Source: an uncultured Bacteroidales bacterium | GTDB taxonomy: Bacteria; Bacteroidota; Bacteroidia; Bacteroidales; Paludibacteraceae | DNA length: 6,849 nt | Reading direction: 5' to 3' | Assembly (NCBI GenBank): GCA_937892015.1 | Contig: CALAUY010000039.1 | Location: 1-6,849 of the forward strand | Shown here: positions 6,600-6,849 of the stretch, one piece after another | Layout: each line of letters opens with the position of its first letter | How positions within the stretch are numbered: the stretch's first letter is position 1 | Made by a program: the position numbers and the translations under genes | The notes under the pieces: generated by a model | Database searches by the model: none | The model's input: the letters and a program-made list of their open reading frames with translations, nothing else | Told to the model about the DNA's origin: nothing

Positions 6600-6627
6600 T
6601 TTTTTTGCAAAAAAAACGCTTTTTTGC
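6600..6627. repeat. Nested A/T-rich palindromes between divergent promoters
   Basis: TTTTTTTGCAAAAAAA (6600-6615) is a perfect 16-bp palindrome. It overlaps a second inverted repeat, GCAAAAAA (6607-6614) against TTTTTTGC (6620-6627), with a 5-nt loop. The pair covers the -35 element and spacer of the plus-strand promoter. It may be an operator, bent DNA or simply an A-tract promoter flank. Confidence 0.6.
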
Positions 6628-6633
6628 TATAAT
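6605..6633 (+). promoter_or_regulatory. Sigma-70-type promoter for the CorA-like gene
   Basis: TTGCAA (6605-6610) and a perfect TATAAT (6628-6633) are spaced by exactly 17 bp. This is the classical -35/-10 promoter of Proteobacteria and Firmicutes and not the Bacteroidetes form seen elsewhere in the window. The predicted transcript starts near 6640, about 23 nt before the ATG at 6663. A nearer match to the -35 consensus, TTGACT at 6595-6600, is too far away (27 bp). Confidence 0.7.
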
Positions 6634-6650
6634 CCCAAGGATTTTTACAT

Positions 6651-6654
6651 GGAG
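6651..6654 (+). promoter_or_regulatory. Shine-Dalgarno site that fixes the start at 6663
   Basis: GGAG lies 8 nt before the ATG at 6663, within GGAGAAAGG. An earlier ATG at 6649 gives only four codons before TGA, so it is not the start. No core gene in the window has a comparable site. Confidence 0.65.
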
Positions 6655-6662
6655 AAAGGCTG

Positions 6663-6849
6663 ATGATAACTTACTGGCAGCAAGAAGGCGAAAAGCTGGT
6701 TGACACAGAAAAAGCGAATCTCGTCAGCTCCAAAAAAGTCTGGGTGGACGCGCGCAACGTGACGCGCGAAGACATCAACACGCTGGAAAAAGAACAGGTG
6801 GTGCAGGTCAAGATGAACGACATTGCCGAAATATCCATTCATACCGCTC
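6663..6849 (+). CDS. N-terminal part of a possible CorA-type divalent cation transporter, 3' end missing
   Basis: Sixty-two codons are visible before the window ends. The start MITYWQQEGEKL followed by KVWVDARNVTREDINTLEKE recalls the N-terminal cytosolic domain of CorA-family magnesium/cobalt transporters, where a short beta strand is followed by a Trp-Ile/Val-Asp stretch and a helix with T-x-E-[DE]-[IL]. After Glu-Lys-Glu the family normally continues into a conserved helix with a HPL-like turn; here the residues (QVVQVKMNDIAEISIHTA) do not clearly do so, so the call may be wrong or the end may be rearranged. The membrane part with the GMN motif that would settle it is outside. It has a sigma-70-type promoter and a Shine-Dalgarno site, unlike the neighbouring Bacteroidetes genes. 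Confidence 0.45.
   Translation, partial: MITYWQQEGEKLVDTEKANLVSSKKVWVDARNVTREDINTLEKEQVVQVKMNDIAEISIHTA

Noticed and set aside
1412..6609. A transposon bounded by terminal inverted repeats
   Set aside because: The similar ends are promoter elements, there is no transposase or target duplication seen, and the content is housekeeping genes.
6595..6633. TTGACT as the -35 box with TATAAT
   Set aside because: The spacer would be 27 bp; TTGCAA at 6605-6610 gives 17 bp.
6645..6842. Minus-strand frame at the right end
   Set aside because: It is antisense to the CorA-like frame, which has a promoter, a ribosome site and a fitting start.

Overview
The window is mostly a stretch of Bacteroidales chromosome, probably Prevotella-like. 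Two ends do not carry the same kind of expression signals. The core (about 1412-6600) has two promoters of the Bacteroidetes type (TTTG, 20 bp, TAnnTTTG). Its genes lack convincing Shine-Dalgarno sites, and its branching enzyme is of the eukaryote-like kind common in Bacteroidetes. The right edge instead has a textbook sigma-70 promoter and a Shine-Dalgarno site, and the left edge a classical U-tailed terminator. The window therefore looks mosaic: either a chimeric assembly or a real junction between lineages. A 12-G run at base 1 also suggests a contig end.

Layout. Bases 1-1062 hold the 3' part of a radical SAM protein with a Rossmann-like N-terminal part, closed by a terminator at 1089-1125. 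Bases 1127-1436 hold no confident gene, only a possible C-terminal gene fragment on the minus strand. A Bacteroidetes promoter at 1439-1470 then drives an unusual leader of about 200 nt made almost only of A and C. It precedes a four-gene plus-strand cluster: a YhcH/YjgK/YiaL-family protein (1685-2143), the glycogen branching enzyme glgB (2162-4195), glucosamine-6-phosphate deaminase nagB (4229-5041) and a membrane-anchored TerB/J-domain co-chaperone of DjlA type (5051-5830). Gaps are 18, 33 and 9 nt, so one transcript is likely. A convergent minus-strand gene (5910-6533) encodes an AbiEi-type winged-helix protein with its own Bacteroidetes promoter and no AbiEii toxin beside it. The window ends in the first 62 codons of a gene that resembles the N-terminus of a CorA-type transporter.

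How the genes fit together. NagB turns glucosamine-6-phosphate into fructose-6-phosphate and ammonia. YhcH-family proteins often sit with sialic acid or amino-sugar genes. GlgB adds branches to glycogen. The cluster may thus join amino-sugar salvage to carbon storage; this is inferred from gene order only. I see no CRISPR array, tRNA, rRNA, insertion sequence or complete defence system. No clearly new multi-gene system stands out. The most unusual signals are the A/C-only leader with its tandem repeats, the change of promoter and ribosome-site type at the ends, and the similar inverted A/T-rich elements near both changes.
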